Positions 20,301 to 32,300 of a DNA stretch of 64,000 bases are shown here, in pieces. The notes beneath the pieces are model-generated. The model saw nothing but the letters and a program-made list of their open reading frames with translations, ran no database searches and had not been told where the DNA came from. Position numbers and translations under genes: made by a program. The DNA comes from Micropterix aruncella (taxonomy: Eukaryota > Arthropoda > Insecta > Lepidoptera > Micropterigidae): assembly GCA_944548615.1 (NCBI GenBank), contig OX155974.1, positions 806,001 through 870,000 on the forward strand. The letters are read 5' to 3'. Positions within the stretch are counted from its first letter, which is position 1; every line of letters begins with the position of its first letter.

Positions 20301-23300
20301 AGAAAAATAACTCCTGAGTTCACGACGCACTGACAGAAGACTGTAGCCTCCGTCAGTGTGATAAATAATGCAGCGGCAAATCAAACGATGTCAGATATTC
20401 AGTAATGAGCAATAGCGTAGCGTACCTATAAGTACATTATAAAAAAACCCCAGCTGATTGGAGCAATCATCATCCGATATTGGAAAAGTGACTTAAAACT
20501 ATTAGCATACATTGATCTGGAAGTCTCTAACTATAGAACACCTTTGATAATCCACTATATAGGAATTGTGTCATAGTACATCAAAAATCGATATTATTCA
20601 CCGAGATGAGATTTTAAAAGTGTATGTTACCAGCCGATCCTAACTTATAAACCTCAAATTGATTCAAACTAGCTAAAACCAAGTGCATAAGGACCTAACA
20701 AATGGGTCTAGGCACATAGAATACTCATTATTATTCTTCTTCTTCTTTTGGAGAATACATTTTAGTCAGGATAGAAGAATTTCATATATGAAGGAGCTCG
20801 TAACAAGAGAAAACAGGGCTACCCGTATATAGGGATGCTGATTTTTGTTTAATTGTATCGACGAGCTGACTCTTTTGATATTATGAACTTAAGTTGCATT
20901 GCATAATACATAAGAATATATACATACGCATACATACACACATACATAAATATATATACATACCTACACATCCAATATATATATATAAGAAAAATAACTC
21001 CTGAGTTCACGACGCACTGACAGAAGACTGTAGCCTCCGTCAGTGTGATAAATAATGCAGCGGCAAATCAAACGATGTCAGATATTCAGTAATGAGCAAT
21101 AGCGTAGCGTACCTATAAGTACATTATAAAAAAACCCCAGCTGATTGGAGCAATCATCATCCGATATTGAAAAAGTGACTTAAAACTATTAGCATACATT
21201 GATCTGGAAGTCTCTAACTATAGAACACCTTTGATAATCCACTATATAGGAATTGTGTCATAGTACATCAAAAATCGATATTATTCACCGAGATGAGATT
21301 TTAAAAGTGTATGTTACCAGCCGATCCTAACTTATAAACCTCAAATTGATTCAAACTAGCTAAAACCAAGTGCATAAGGACCTAACAAATGGGTCTAGGC
21401 ACATAGAATACTCATTATTATTCTTCTTCTTCTTTTGGAGAATACATTTTAGTCAGGATAGAAGAATTTCATATATGAAGGAGCTCGTAACAAGAGAAAA
21501 CAGGGCTACCCGTATCTAGGGATGCTGATTTTTGTTTAATTGTATCGACGAGCTGACTCTTTTGATATTATGAACTTAAGTTGCATTGCATAATACATAA
21601 GAATATATACATACGCATACATACACACATACATAAATATATATACATACCTACACATCCAATATATATATATAAGAAAAATAACTCCTGAGTTCACGAC
21701 GCACTGACAGAAGACTGTAGCCTCCGTCAGTGTGATAAATAATGCAGCGGCAAATCAAACGATGTCAGATATTCAGTAATGAGCAATAGCGTAGCGTACC
21801 TATAAGTACATTATAAAAAAACCCCAGCTGATTGGAGCAATCATCATCCGATATTGGAAAAGTGACTTAAAACTATTAGCATACATTGATCTGGAAGTCT
21901 CTAACTATAGAACACCTTTGATAATCCACTATATAGGAATTGTGTCATAGTACATCAAAAATCGATATTATTCACCGAGATGAGATTTTAAAAGTGTATG
22001 TTACCAGCCGATCCTAACTTATAAACCTCAAATTGATTCAAACTAGCTAAAACCAAGTGCATAAGGACCTAACAAATGGGTCTAGGCACATAGAATACTC
22101 ATTATTATTCTTCTTCTTCTTTTGGAGAATACATTTTAGTCAGGATAGAAGAATTTCATATATGAAGGATCTCGTACAAGAGAAAACAGGGCTACCCGTA
22201 TCTAGGGATGCTGATTTTTGTTTAATTGTATCGACGAGCTGACTCTTTTGATATTATGAACTTAAGTTGCATTGCATAATACATAAGAATATATACATAC
22301 GCATACATACACACATACATAAATATATATACATACCTACACATCCAATATATATATATAAGAAAAATAACTCCTGAGTTCACGACGCACTGACAGAAGA
22401 CTGTAGCCTCCGTCAGTGTGATAAATAATGCAGCGGCAAATCAAACGATGTCGCCCAGTAGCTTGCCTTGTGTTTTTAGTTTGTTGGCTTCTTGTCTGCT
22501 GATCCTTGATTCTGTGAAACTCAATTCAGTAGCCTCCTCGTGTGAAAGGCTACCCCAGGTAAGGCTCTTGCGTCTCAGGCCTCACGGCTAGTGGATCGGT
22601 TTCTCCTGGTGGATTTCCCCGGGCGCTACTGGACGGTTTGCGTACCGTTCGACAATTTGAATATTACGATGAATAATTTTACTACATATCTTTTCTACTA
22701 CTTATGAATAATTTTACTACGTATCAATTGATTTTATATTCCCTAAGGGGATTCATTTTTCACTGGACTGTTACGGGATGACATAACGATTCTAGTAATA
22801 CCGCAGACTTCTAAATCGGTCTAAGCGTTTAGAAGTTATGATGGAATAAAGAAACAGAAATTTGCGGTCAGGGGAAATTTTCGATCACTACAACAGAATT
22901 AGGTTTTTGAAATTGAATTGAAATTCAGACTTTCAATATTGAAATTCAATATTGTTTTAATTTTCAGGCAACCTCTGGCGGCGGCGGTGCGACTAGCAGC
23001 GGGCAGCGGACGCGGGAGAGCCGGCGCGCGGCGAAGAGCGACGCGCGGCTTGCCGGGCAGCGCGGCAGGTGGCGAGCCAGGCGGAGCGGCGGCAGGCGGC
23101 GAGCTAGGCGGCGAAGGAGGCGGCGCGACGGCCGGCCGAGGAGGCCGCGCGGCAGGCCGCGGACGACGGGGGAGGGTAGCCGGCGGGGCACGGCGGGGCG
23201 CGGGCAGAGGTGGACGGCCGGGGGCATATAGACGCGGTAGGCACGCCGCCATGCGAGCTGTGGTCGGTGAGAATGTCTGGTGTCAAGGTGGTGAAATTGT

Positions 23301-26300
23301 AGAAGTATGTAAGACCGATGAAGACGTCCCCGCTGTATTGAAAGAGATGGTGGATGAAACTGAGAGGGGTCGTCGTGATTGTCGCGCTAGGGAGTCAGCA
23401 AGACGTCGACAGCGGGACGTCGGCACGAATGCGGACGAAGGCGACGAGAATGAGTTGTCGTTAGTCAATCTCTTATATTTTTCTATGTTTCTTTTGTATA
23501 TAAAGAAACGAATAATTGTATACCTAATATACCAACTGATGAAAGTTTTTATTTTAGTCGGTACAATTGTTTTGTTTATTTTTATGACATGTTTGTTTTA
23601 TTTTTATCAAATGACTGTTACTGTAAAATTTTGTACTGGAAATTTATTCTATTTTTGATATTTCTAAATGATATTTTTAATATTTAGACAATGTAATGGT
23701 TGATTTTGTATAGTTTATTGACTTTCAGATTTCTAACTTGATTTAATTTTATTTTTGCCAGATATATGATATGTTTAAAATATGAATATTATAAAAAATG
23801 TATTTATTAATTGTAAGTTCTATACCCTTACCGGGTTTTTTGGAATAAATAAACTTTGAACTTTGAACTTTGAAATAAAAAAAAATGGTTTCTTGAGTTT
23901 TCTTCTAGAAAATAATAATTATTATACAAAAGTTGTTAAAAAACGAATATACCGCGTGAAGTTTGTAGCACCCGACGTTTCGGCGATGTTGCAGCGGCCG
24001 CTGTCCAGTCTACTCGGGACAACGGCTGCTGCAACGTCGCCGAAACGTCGGGTGCTACAAACTTCACGCGGTAAATTCGTTTTTTAACCACTTTGTATAA
24101 TGCCTTTGCCATTATTATGAAATCAAAAACTTAACGCGTTTGTTTGACATTATAAATAGCTTTATAAACGAATTTACCGCGTGATGTTTGTAGCACCCGA
24201 CGTTTCGGCGATGTTGCAGCGGCCGCTGTCCAGTCTACCGTGGACAACGGCGGCTGCAACGTCGCCGAAACGTCGGGTGCCACAAAGTTCACGCGGTAAA
24301 TTCGTTTATAAAGCTATTTATAATGTCAAACAACCGCGATAATCTTTTTCATAATAATTGCAAAGGCATGATACAAATGTGGTTGAAAAACGAATTTACC
24401 ACGTAAAGTTTGGACACCAACGTTTCGGCGACGTTGCAGCCGCCGCTGTCCAGTCTACCCTGGGCAACGTCGCCGAAACGTCGGGTGCTACACACTTCAC
24501 GCGGTAAATTCGTTTATAAAGCTATAATGTGAAGCAACCGCGATAGTCTGATTTCATAATAATTGCAAAGGCATACAAAAGTGGTTAGAAGTTTTTCGAA
24601 TGTATTGAAAACTTGACGCTTATTAGATGTCCAATAACTAATTATTATACTCCAGTCACATTTCATAGAAGAAACTAGAAAATCACACTCCGAATTTGCC
24701 TAAACAAATGAAATCGTACCGCGGCGATATTGCATAGACAGGCGCGCTGCCTAATTTTATCGATATTCGCGAAATCGCGGGGTGCGCATACCTATTTGTT
24801 TACGTAATTAGTATAGAAGAATTACCATATTTTGAGTGTGATTTCCTATAGTTTTTCTATGAAATGTGACTCTTTAGAGTATAATAATTAGTTATTAGAC
24901 ATATAATAAGCACATAATAACACAATATATTTGAAAAACTTTATCCACTTTTGTATTATGACCTGTCAAAGTTAATGCCAAATTTTCGTCACCGACTCGC
25001 AAAAGTTTGGATTTTTCTGTAATATCAGACAAATCTGAAAGAACTGGTATGATTTTATAAGAAGTGTAGTGTAGTGGAAAAGTTATTATGAAAGAATTTC
25101 ATATAAATAAAGTCCCTAAGTAGTCAGAAATACAAAATTAAAAAAAAAAATTTTTACGAGGAGACATCAAATTTTTCTTGGTTATTATGACTGAAAAACT
25201 AAATATTTTTGTATGCAAAGAAGTAAAACAAAATAATGGTTTTGGTAAAGCATTTAATAAAGAACATAACTGTAAATACAATTTCCGCATAGACTTTCGT
25301 ATTTTGTGATAAAAACATCGAAATGATAAATAGGCGAGTTTTTTCACTTCGCCAAATTTGTAATTTGTCGCCATTATTATCTTAATTGATTTACGAGATA
25401 AGGTTATAATGTTTTATATGTCAAATTTCAATGCGATCATTTTACAGTTCTTCTTTTTACGATCTGTATAGTGGTTTACAAGTTATGGTCGTTTTTATCA
25501 AGGTCGTCGATTTTGCGCGCAAAAAGGTCGCGCGCGAATGGGACGGCTGAATTTTATTCCGCGAGGAGAGGGGTTAAGGGGTATTCCGCTAAGCTATGTT
25601 ATCGGGTTAAAATCGAGGAAGAAATAACAGCAGTACGATATTGCAGTGACAGTAGAAATCTATAGGATAACAGACCCTTGATGTCTCTTCTTTTTGGCAA
25701 TCCACCACCAATCCACCCAATGAGGGTGAAACCCTTGATCTCGGACCGACACATCCCGCGCATTCAAGTGTCAGCTAGTAGAGTTGGACACTCACATTCA
25801 TCTCAGCGTCGTGTTTCGTCATATCATCAAACCCTCTGTTAGCGGACAGCGCTCAGAACGTTTCCGAGCAATTCTAAGGCGTTCACGGGTATGTTTTCAA
25901 GTGGTAGTTTCATATCCATCCGTTCCACTCATATCGAACAGAGCGTGGAGCTGTCAAAAGACTCAAGATTCAAATGTTTGTCTCCATCGCTTGAGTCAAT
26001 TATTGGACGATTGGCATCGCCAGCGCCCTGCTATTAGACGGTGTAACGAACGTTTGACGTACGTGATACGTCTAATGTTTGAACAGTTACCTAAAATAAT
26101 TTAAAAAACGGATAATGACGACGATGTTGTTCCTGTTGCCGCGGCAGTAGTCTTCTTCTTCTTCTTCTTCTTCTTCTTCTTCTTCTTTTATTTTGGCAAT
26201 TCCGCTATACAGCAAGCGATTGGTGCCAGTTTTTTATCAGTCTTTCTTCTTAGTGCTTCCCGATGACTGGGGGATCTATGGTTAGTAAACCCCCACCTTG

Positions 26301-29300
26301 AACAATGACCAAGAACAGACAAATGACTTCACATTTACATGCCTTATAAAATGGAAATATTTCAATTCTACCATGCACTAACTACATGTCCTTTGGGGAT
26401 ATTTCCCTGTGGACATCACATTGTGGATATTAAAAGGACAGGATATTCTAATTAGGATGTTACATGGGTGTGGATGTTTTTAAAATGGCTAGTAAAAAGG
26501 TTAAATTTGCATCTTGAATTATATTGACACGTTATTAAGGGAAATAAACTTTGTAATGTTTTTATAAACTTTGATCGAATTCGATGCCAGTAGGATGTCA
26601 ATTTTTGTTGGAAGGCAGATTTTATATTTTACTAAATTTGGAATAAATGATGGGTAGTTGTTAAGAAGGGGACAGTTAAAGAATATGTGATCTAATGTGC
26701 AATTGTGGTAGCCACAGTCGCACTGGGGGGAGGGCAGCACGTTTATGCGGAAGAGATGAGAGGGGGTGGAGCAGTGTCCTATTCGCCTTCTGCAGATTGA
26801 TGTTATTTCCTTCCGCTTAAACGGCTTCTTGTAGTACCATGGTTTAGAGGGAATTGTAGGGTTAAATTGGGAGTAGTGTTTGCCCTTGTTGCTGCAGGAG
26901 GAGAGCCAGGTCTTATTCCACTTTTCTTTCATCTTTTCTTCTATTACTTGAAAAATGTCTGATGCCGGGATTTTAATTTTCAGGAGAACTCCCCCTGACC
27001 GTGCCTCGTTTGCCATTCTGTCAGCGTACTCATTGCCTAAGATTCCGGAGTGCCCAGGGATCCACATCAATATTATCTCGCCCCCAGCTTCACTGATGAG
27101 GCGGTATTGTGATCTAATAAGGTTCTCTATGTGAGTCGGACGGTGCGATATAGAGGGGGAATTAAGCTTATCTAATAGGCTTTTCGAGTCTGTGAATACG
27201 ACTCCTTGGGGAGACCGTTTAACCCGCATATATTCTAAGGCTTGAGTACTGCGACGCTTTCTGCCGTGTAGATGGAGGCATTGTTAGGCAGCCTAAATTT
27301 AAGGGAGATGTTGAGATTGGAATGAAATATACCCACCCCCACGTACGTGCCCGCCTCGGCCTTCGACCCATCCGTGAAGAGGAGATCCCAGCCGAGGAAC
27401 CTGTCTGCGACCATTCTCGCAAAGGTGCTATTATTCAGTGGCGAGGGATCCTCACCTGCGGGGGTCTTTGTTATTCCTGAGTCATAACATATGGTAGGGT
27501 GCTCAAACCTTTCAGGGAAAGGAAGTCTGAAATCCGGGAGGATGTGATCTCTCTGAATAACCTCTTTAAAGTGATGCAGTTTGCGATGGCTCCTACATAG
27601 AGCCGAGACTTTGCTATTTGGAGAGCCTTGGGAGAGCTCACATAGGAGCTTTAGTTTTGGCACTAAAGGGTGTTTGGACAGTTGGAGCCTCTTGATGTAA
27701 AACTTGTCTGCCAGGAGCTGGCATCGAAGATCAGTGGGAGGCTCGCCAGATTCTACGAGGAGGGCGTTTGTTGGGGAGCTTCTCATGGCGCCAATGACAC
27801 ATCGTAGGCCTTTGTATTGTAGGGAGTTCAGTTTGTCTTGGAGTTTTTTGGTTAAAGGGTAACAAATGAAGGAGGCGTAGTCTAATTGTGAGCGGACTAG
27901 GGCGTTGAACAGAAGTTTAGTGGTGAAAGGGTGTGACCCCCACCAAACTCCGCTGGTTGCTCGGAGTATGTTTAGTGCTCTCTCTCCTTTGTTGACCACT
28001 TGGTCAATGTATGAGGTCCATTGTAGTTTGGCATCTAGTGTAACTCCTAAGAATTTGGCATGAGATTTAATTGGGATGACTGAGTGGTTGAATTTGATGT
28101 TTAAGGGTGTCGGGGTTCTCTTGCGGGTGAAAACTACAGCATTGCTTTTAGATGGGGAGATTGATAGTCCGGAGTCGTTGAGCCATACCTCCAGATCCTC
28201 TAGGGCCTCTGAGACTTTCCGGAGGGCAGTAGGTATGTTTTGTGAGGAACTATATATCACAATATCGTCCGCGTATTGTAATAACCTGCAGTGTCTCAAA
28301 ACCACCTCCTCCAAACCTCTGGTGTAGAGGTTGTAGAGGATGGGGGAGAGCACACTGCCCTGTGGGAGGCCCCTGAAAAGGGTTCTTGAAATGGGTTCTG
28401 CAGAGGTCATAATGTTAATCTTTCTTCCTTTGAGGGTTGAGATGATGAATGTTGAGAGTTTGTCCGGGACCCCCAAGTACTGTAGCCTCCTCTGGAGGAG
28501 TGGAAGCAGGACATTATCGTAGGCGGCTTGCACGTCCAGGAAGACCGCAACTACCGATTCCTTCCGTTTGAATGCCAGTCTTATATCTGTGGTGAGAATC
28601 GCCAGGTTGTCGAGGGTGCCTGATCCACGACGGAATCCAAACTGTGAGTTTGCTAGTTTGGCTGAAGTTTCCACGAACCATTCTAGTCTGTTTTTGATTA
28701 TGTGCTCTGAAATTTTGCACAGGGTTGAAGAGAGAGCAATAGGGCGGAAACTTTTGGGGGAGGACGGATCACAATTGGGTTTGGGGATAGCGATGACCGC
28801 TTGGGACCTCCAGGAAGTGGGAGATATGCCTTGATCGAAGAACCCGTTCAGGAGATCTAAGTAGTACCCTGTGATGTTAGGGCAGCAAGAGGGGATGAAT
28901 GCGTAGGGAATAAGGTCCTCGCCTGGGGCTGAATCTCTAGCCTTGTTCAGGGCGGCATCTAATTCTACCAGGCTGAAGGGGGAAGACATTTCGGTATGTG
29001 AGGAAGGATGCGCACTAGGGAGGATTTCCGGTTCTGTGTTGAGCTCGTCGCTGCCGGGACAATATGGGGGGGCCAGGCAATTAACAAATTGGTCCAGTGT
29101 CTCTCCATGTACTGGGGGGGAGGAGTTAAGGTTCGATGCTCTCCTGAATCTTTTGACCATAGCCCAGACAGTGGAACTCGGAGTATCCGGGGAAAGGTTG
29201 GAGAAGAAATTTTTCCAACCTTCTCTTTTTTTACTTGAGAGGAGTTTTCTGGTTTCCTTGGCTGCGATTTGGTATGAGTTGTGATTGCTAGTGTTCATAT

Positions 29301-32300
29301 CACTCAGATAAGTAGAGAGGCAGAGTTTCCTCCTGCCAACCGCTTGGTTGCACTCAGCATCCCACCATGGAGGAGATTGTCGGACTGGAATTTTGGGGGT
29401 TTGTTTTTTGAAAAACTTTTCAGCCGCTGATAATATGCATGATGACAAGGAGGAGTAGCACTCCTCTAGGGGGGTGCTTTCGAGTGGGGGGAGGAGTGTT
29501 GCTGCGTCGTTTAAGTGAGCGCAGAAATCCGAGAAGTTTTTTTCCTTATTACTAAACTTAAAGAGAGCACGACGGCTAATGGTGGCTCGATTAATCAGAG
29601 TGAAGTGAGTATTAATGAGGATGGGAAAGTGGTCACTACCCAATGGGTCATCCAATACTTGCCAAGTACTGTCTATTTGGAGGCACGGGGAGCATATCGA
29701 GACATCAGGGGCCGAGGAACGTTCTGATGGAAGTGGAACCAAGGTGGGTGAGCCGTCGTTCATGATGCACATAGAATGTTTATCCATCATATTTATCAGG
29801 GCATCTCCCTGTCGGTCAGTGAGCGAGCAGACCCAAAGTGGGGCATGCGCATTTAGGTCTCCAAGAATGAACACAGGCCCGGAAATACCTCCGAGGGTCC
29901 GGGACCACCATTTTTCCGTAATAATCGTCCTGGGGGGAGCATATAGAGAAAGGAATGTGCACTCATTTATTCTGCCAGAGGCCAATTGGACATTGTTCCC
30001 CGGGGAAGCCAGGGCCAGCGGAGAGTGGATAAGTGAGTTCTTGAACATAAGGATAGTCCCACCCTTCCCGTCGAGGCGGTCATCACGGAGGACAGTGTAA
30101 CCTGGTATGGTAAAGTTATTGGAGGGGGACAGCCAAGATTCAGAGATAGCTGCCACGTCAACCTCACGTTGATGCAGCAGTTGGATGAGCTCATGCTTTT
30201 TGGGTATCAGGCTTCGGCAATTCCATTGCAAGATGCAAAGCGTTGCCATTCTGCAGATATAAATTGAATCTACAAGTAAATTAAAGGTTAAAAATGAAAT
30301 ATAAAAAATGTGTAATATATACCTATATGTATATATATAGAAACAAGTAAGTGGGAAATTTAGCTGGAGCGGAAGTTTGTGACTGGGGCGTTACGTTGGT
30401 CTGAAGGCAGATCCCGATCCGCCATCCAACGTGTCTGATAATTGAAGGTCAGTGACAGTTATCATTGAGGAGGTGTCGCTGGAAGCCGAGGCTCCAGAAT
30501 TGGTGTTGTGTTGGGCCATAAGCACCTGTAAGAGGGCTGCTATCTGATCCAGAGTAGTTTTAGGATCTCCATTAAGACCACAGCCGTTAACGGATTTATA
30601 TGGGAAGTAGTCCCATCGTAGTTCGTTTGATTTGTCGTGAACAGGGGAGCGAGGCGGGGGAGGGCTCTGCAACTTCCGTTTCTTCCCTACGCCTTTATTT
30701 TTACCTGAACGGATAGGATCCGAGACGATAATTCTTGGTCTCATTGGGGAGAGTGGGGAATTAAAGTTAAAAGGTTGAGTTTGTGGGGTAGTTGCTGCAA
30801 TAGATGCATATGAAGCAGATGTTGTCTTAGGTACTCTCGAGAGAGCATCATTAAATGATATGCCTTCTTTTGCCATGATGTTTTTTATTGCCTTTTGACG
30901 GCTATATTCGGGGCATTTTTGGTCCGTAGCTGTGTGTGAATCGTTGCGACAGTTAACGCAGAAGGAGAGAGATGCCTTGCAACTCTCCCCCGCATGGGCC
31001 TCTCCGCAACGAAAGCACCTGGGAGTTTTAGATCGGCAGGTCTTTTTTAGGTGACCGTACCGACAGCAAGCTGTACAGAGAGCAACTGGAAGGGAGTAAA
31101 TCTCTACTGGGAGGCTATTGTAGTATATTAGGACTTTTTCCGGGAGCTTTTGTCCCTCAAATGTGAGAACAACCGTTCGAGAAGGTTTATAAACCACGTT
31201 GCCTGAATCGTCCGAAGATCGGTAATTAAGGCGGCGGATCCGCTTGACTACGAAAGGATTGGAGGCGTTTAATGCAGAGACTATCTCCTCATCAGGTATA
31301 TCCGTGTCCAGTCCCTTTACCAACCCCAATCTGACCGTGGCGAAGGAAGGGATGAAGGCTTTGTAATTTTTTACTCTTAAGAAGTTAGCTTTAGTAAGGT
31401 TATTGGCAGCTCTCGCAGTTCTCAAGGCCACCTCGACGCGGTTTCTTCCCGTCTTTTTAATTGTTTTGACGTCTTGAACTTTATTTGCTTCAATCAGTTT
31501 CCCGACAGTAAGCGGGTAGATAGACAAATTCGGATTTGTACTCTCAGAATTGTTGGAATTCTCTGGGCAAAATTGAATATAATAAAGGGCCCGGGCGAGT
31601 CCTCCTTGTACATGTTTTCGGCAGCTATTTGCCTAGTTTCGATGGCTTCTCCCGCAGCCACGTCAGACCTAACCTCGACAGTCATTCCCAACGGCGCCCG
31701 CGAGTCCATCTCCTGTTCCGATATTGCACAAATAGGGCTTGACGGAGTCGACGGGCGTGCCCCCGTCGACCCCCCCTGTCTCCGTTCCATTCACAGGCAA
31801 TCTAAGGAGGGTACATCCAGATAATTTTGAAAAAAAAATAAAAAAGTTTGAAGATGCTACCCGCAGGAATGGCTGACGAGACACGCTATTTAATCCGGGA
31901 GTATAAACAAAAATGACGACAAAATTACAGTTTCCGTGAACGATCCCCGCCAAACCACTGAAGGATGACCTGGACAACACAGACAAAACAACAAAAAACG
32001 AGAGGAAACAAGGATTCACAGAGCACAACAAACACACCCTGCCCCGTTAGTTCCTAAATCGAGAGTCCCAAAATACGATTTAAAAAGGCTTAAAATCGCA
32101 AATTTAACAGGAAAGTAAATAAACACGTCACGGTTTCGTAATGTTTTGACATTTCAAAAACGCGGCAGTAGTCAGTCAGTCATGTTGTTTTGCTGCAAAT
32201 TACTCCAAAATAAAGTTAAAATCCTAATAGGAATTGGTGGATGGTGTGTATAAATAAAAATAGGACTATAATAAAAAAATCTTTAGGTTTTTAGGTTTAA

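Larger units (their letters stand above)
26153..32160 (-). mobile_element. I-clade non-LTR retrotransposon, full length
   Basis: Flanked by a perfect 13-bp duplication CGCGGCAGTAGTC (26140-26152 and 32161-32173). It ends in a (GAA)n tract on the minus strand (26153-26188). It has a CCHC gag ORF1, and an ORF2 with APE endonuclease, RT and RNase H; the RNase H domain points to the I group. Two single-base frame breaks make this copy defective. Confidence 0.85.

Noticed and set aside
22899..23286. Long Pro/Ala-rich frames on the minus strand
   Set aside because: They are the complement of the Gly/Arg-rich exon at 22968 and exist because of extreme GC content; no start or splice logic.
11609..25575. 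A piggyBac element from TTAACCCGTC (11609) to GGGTTAA near 25572
   Set aside because: The right sequence does not match the left end in reverse beyond GGG-TTAA, so the pair is not supported.
26150..26192. Independent microsatellite
   Set aside because: The TTC run is the 3' tail of the minus-strand I-clade LINE, directly beside its 13-bp target duplication.
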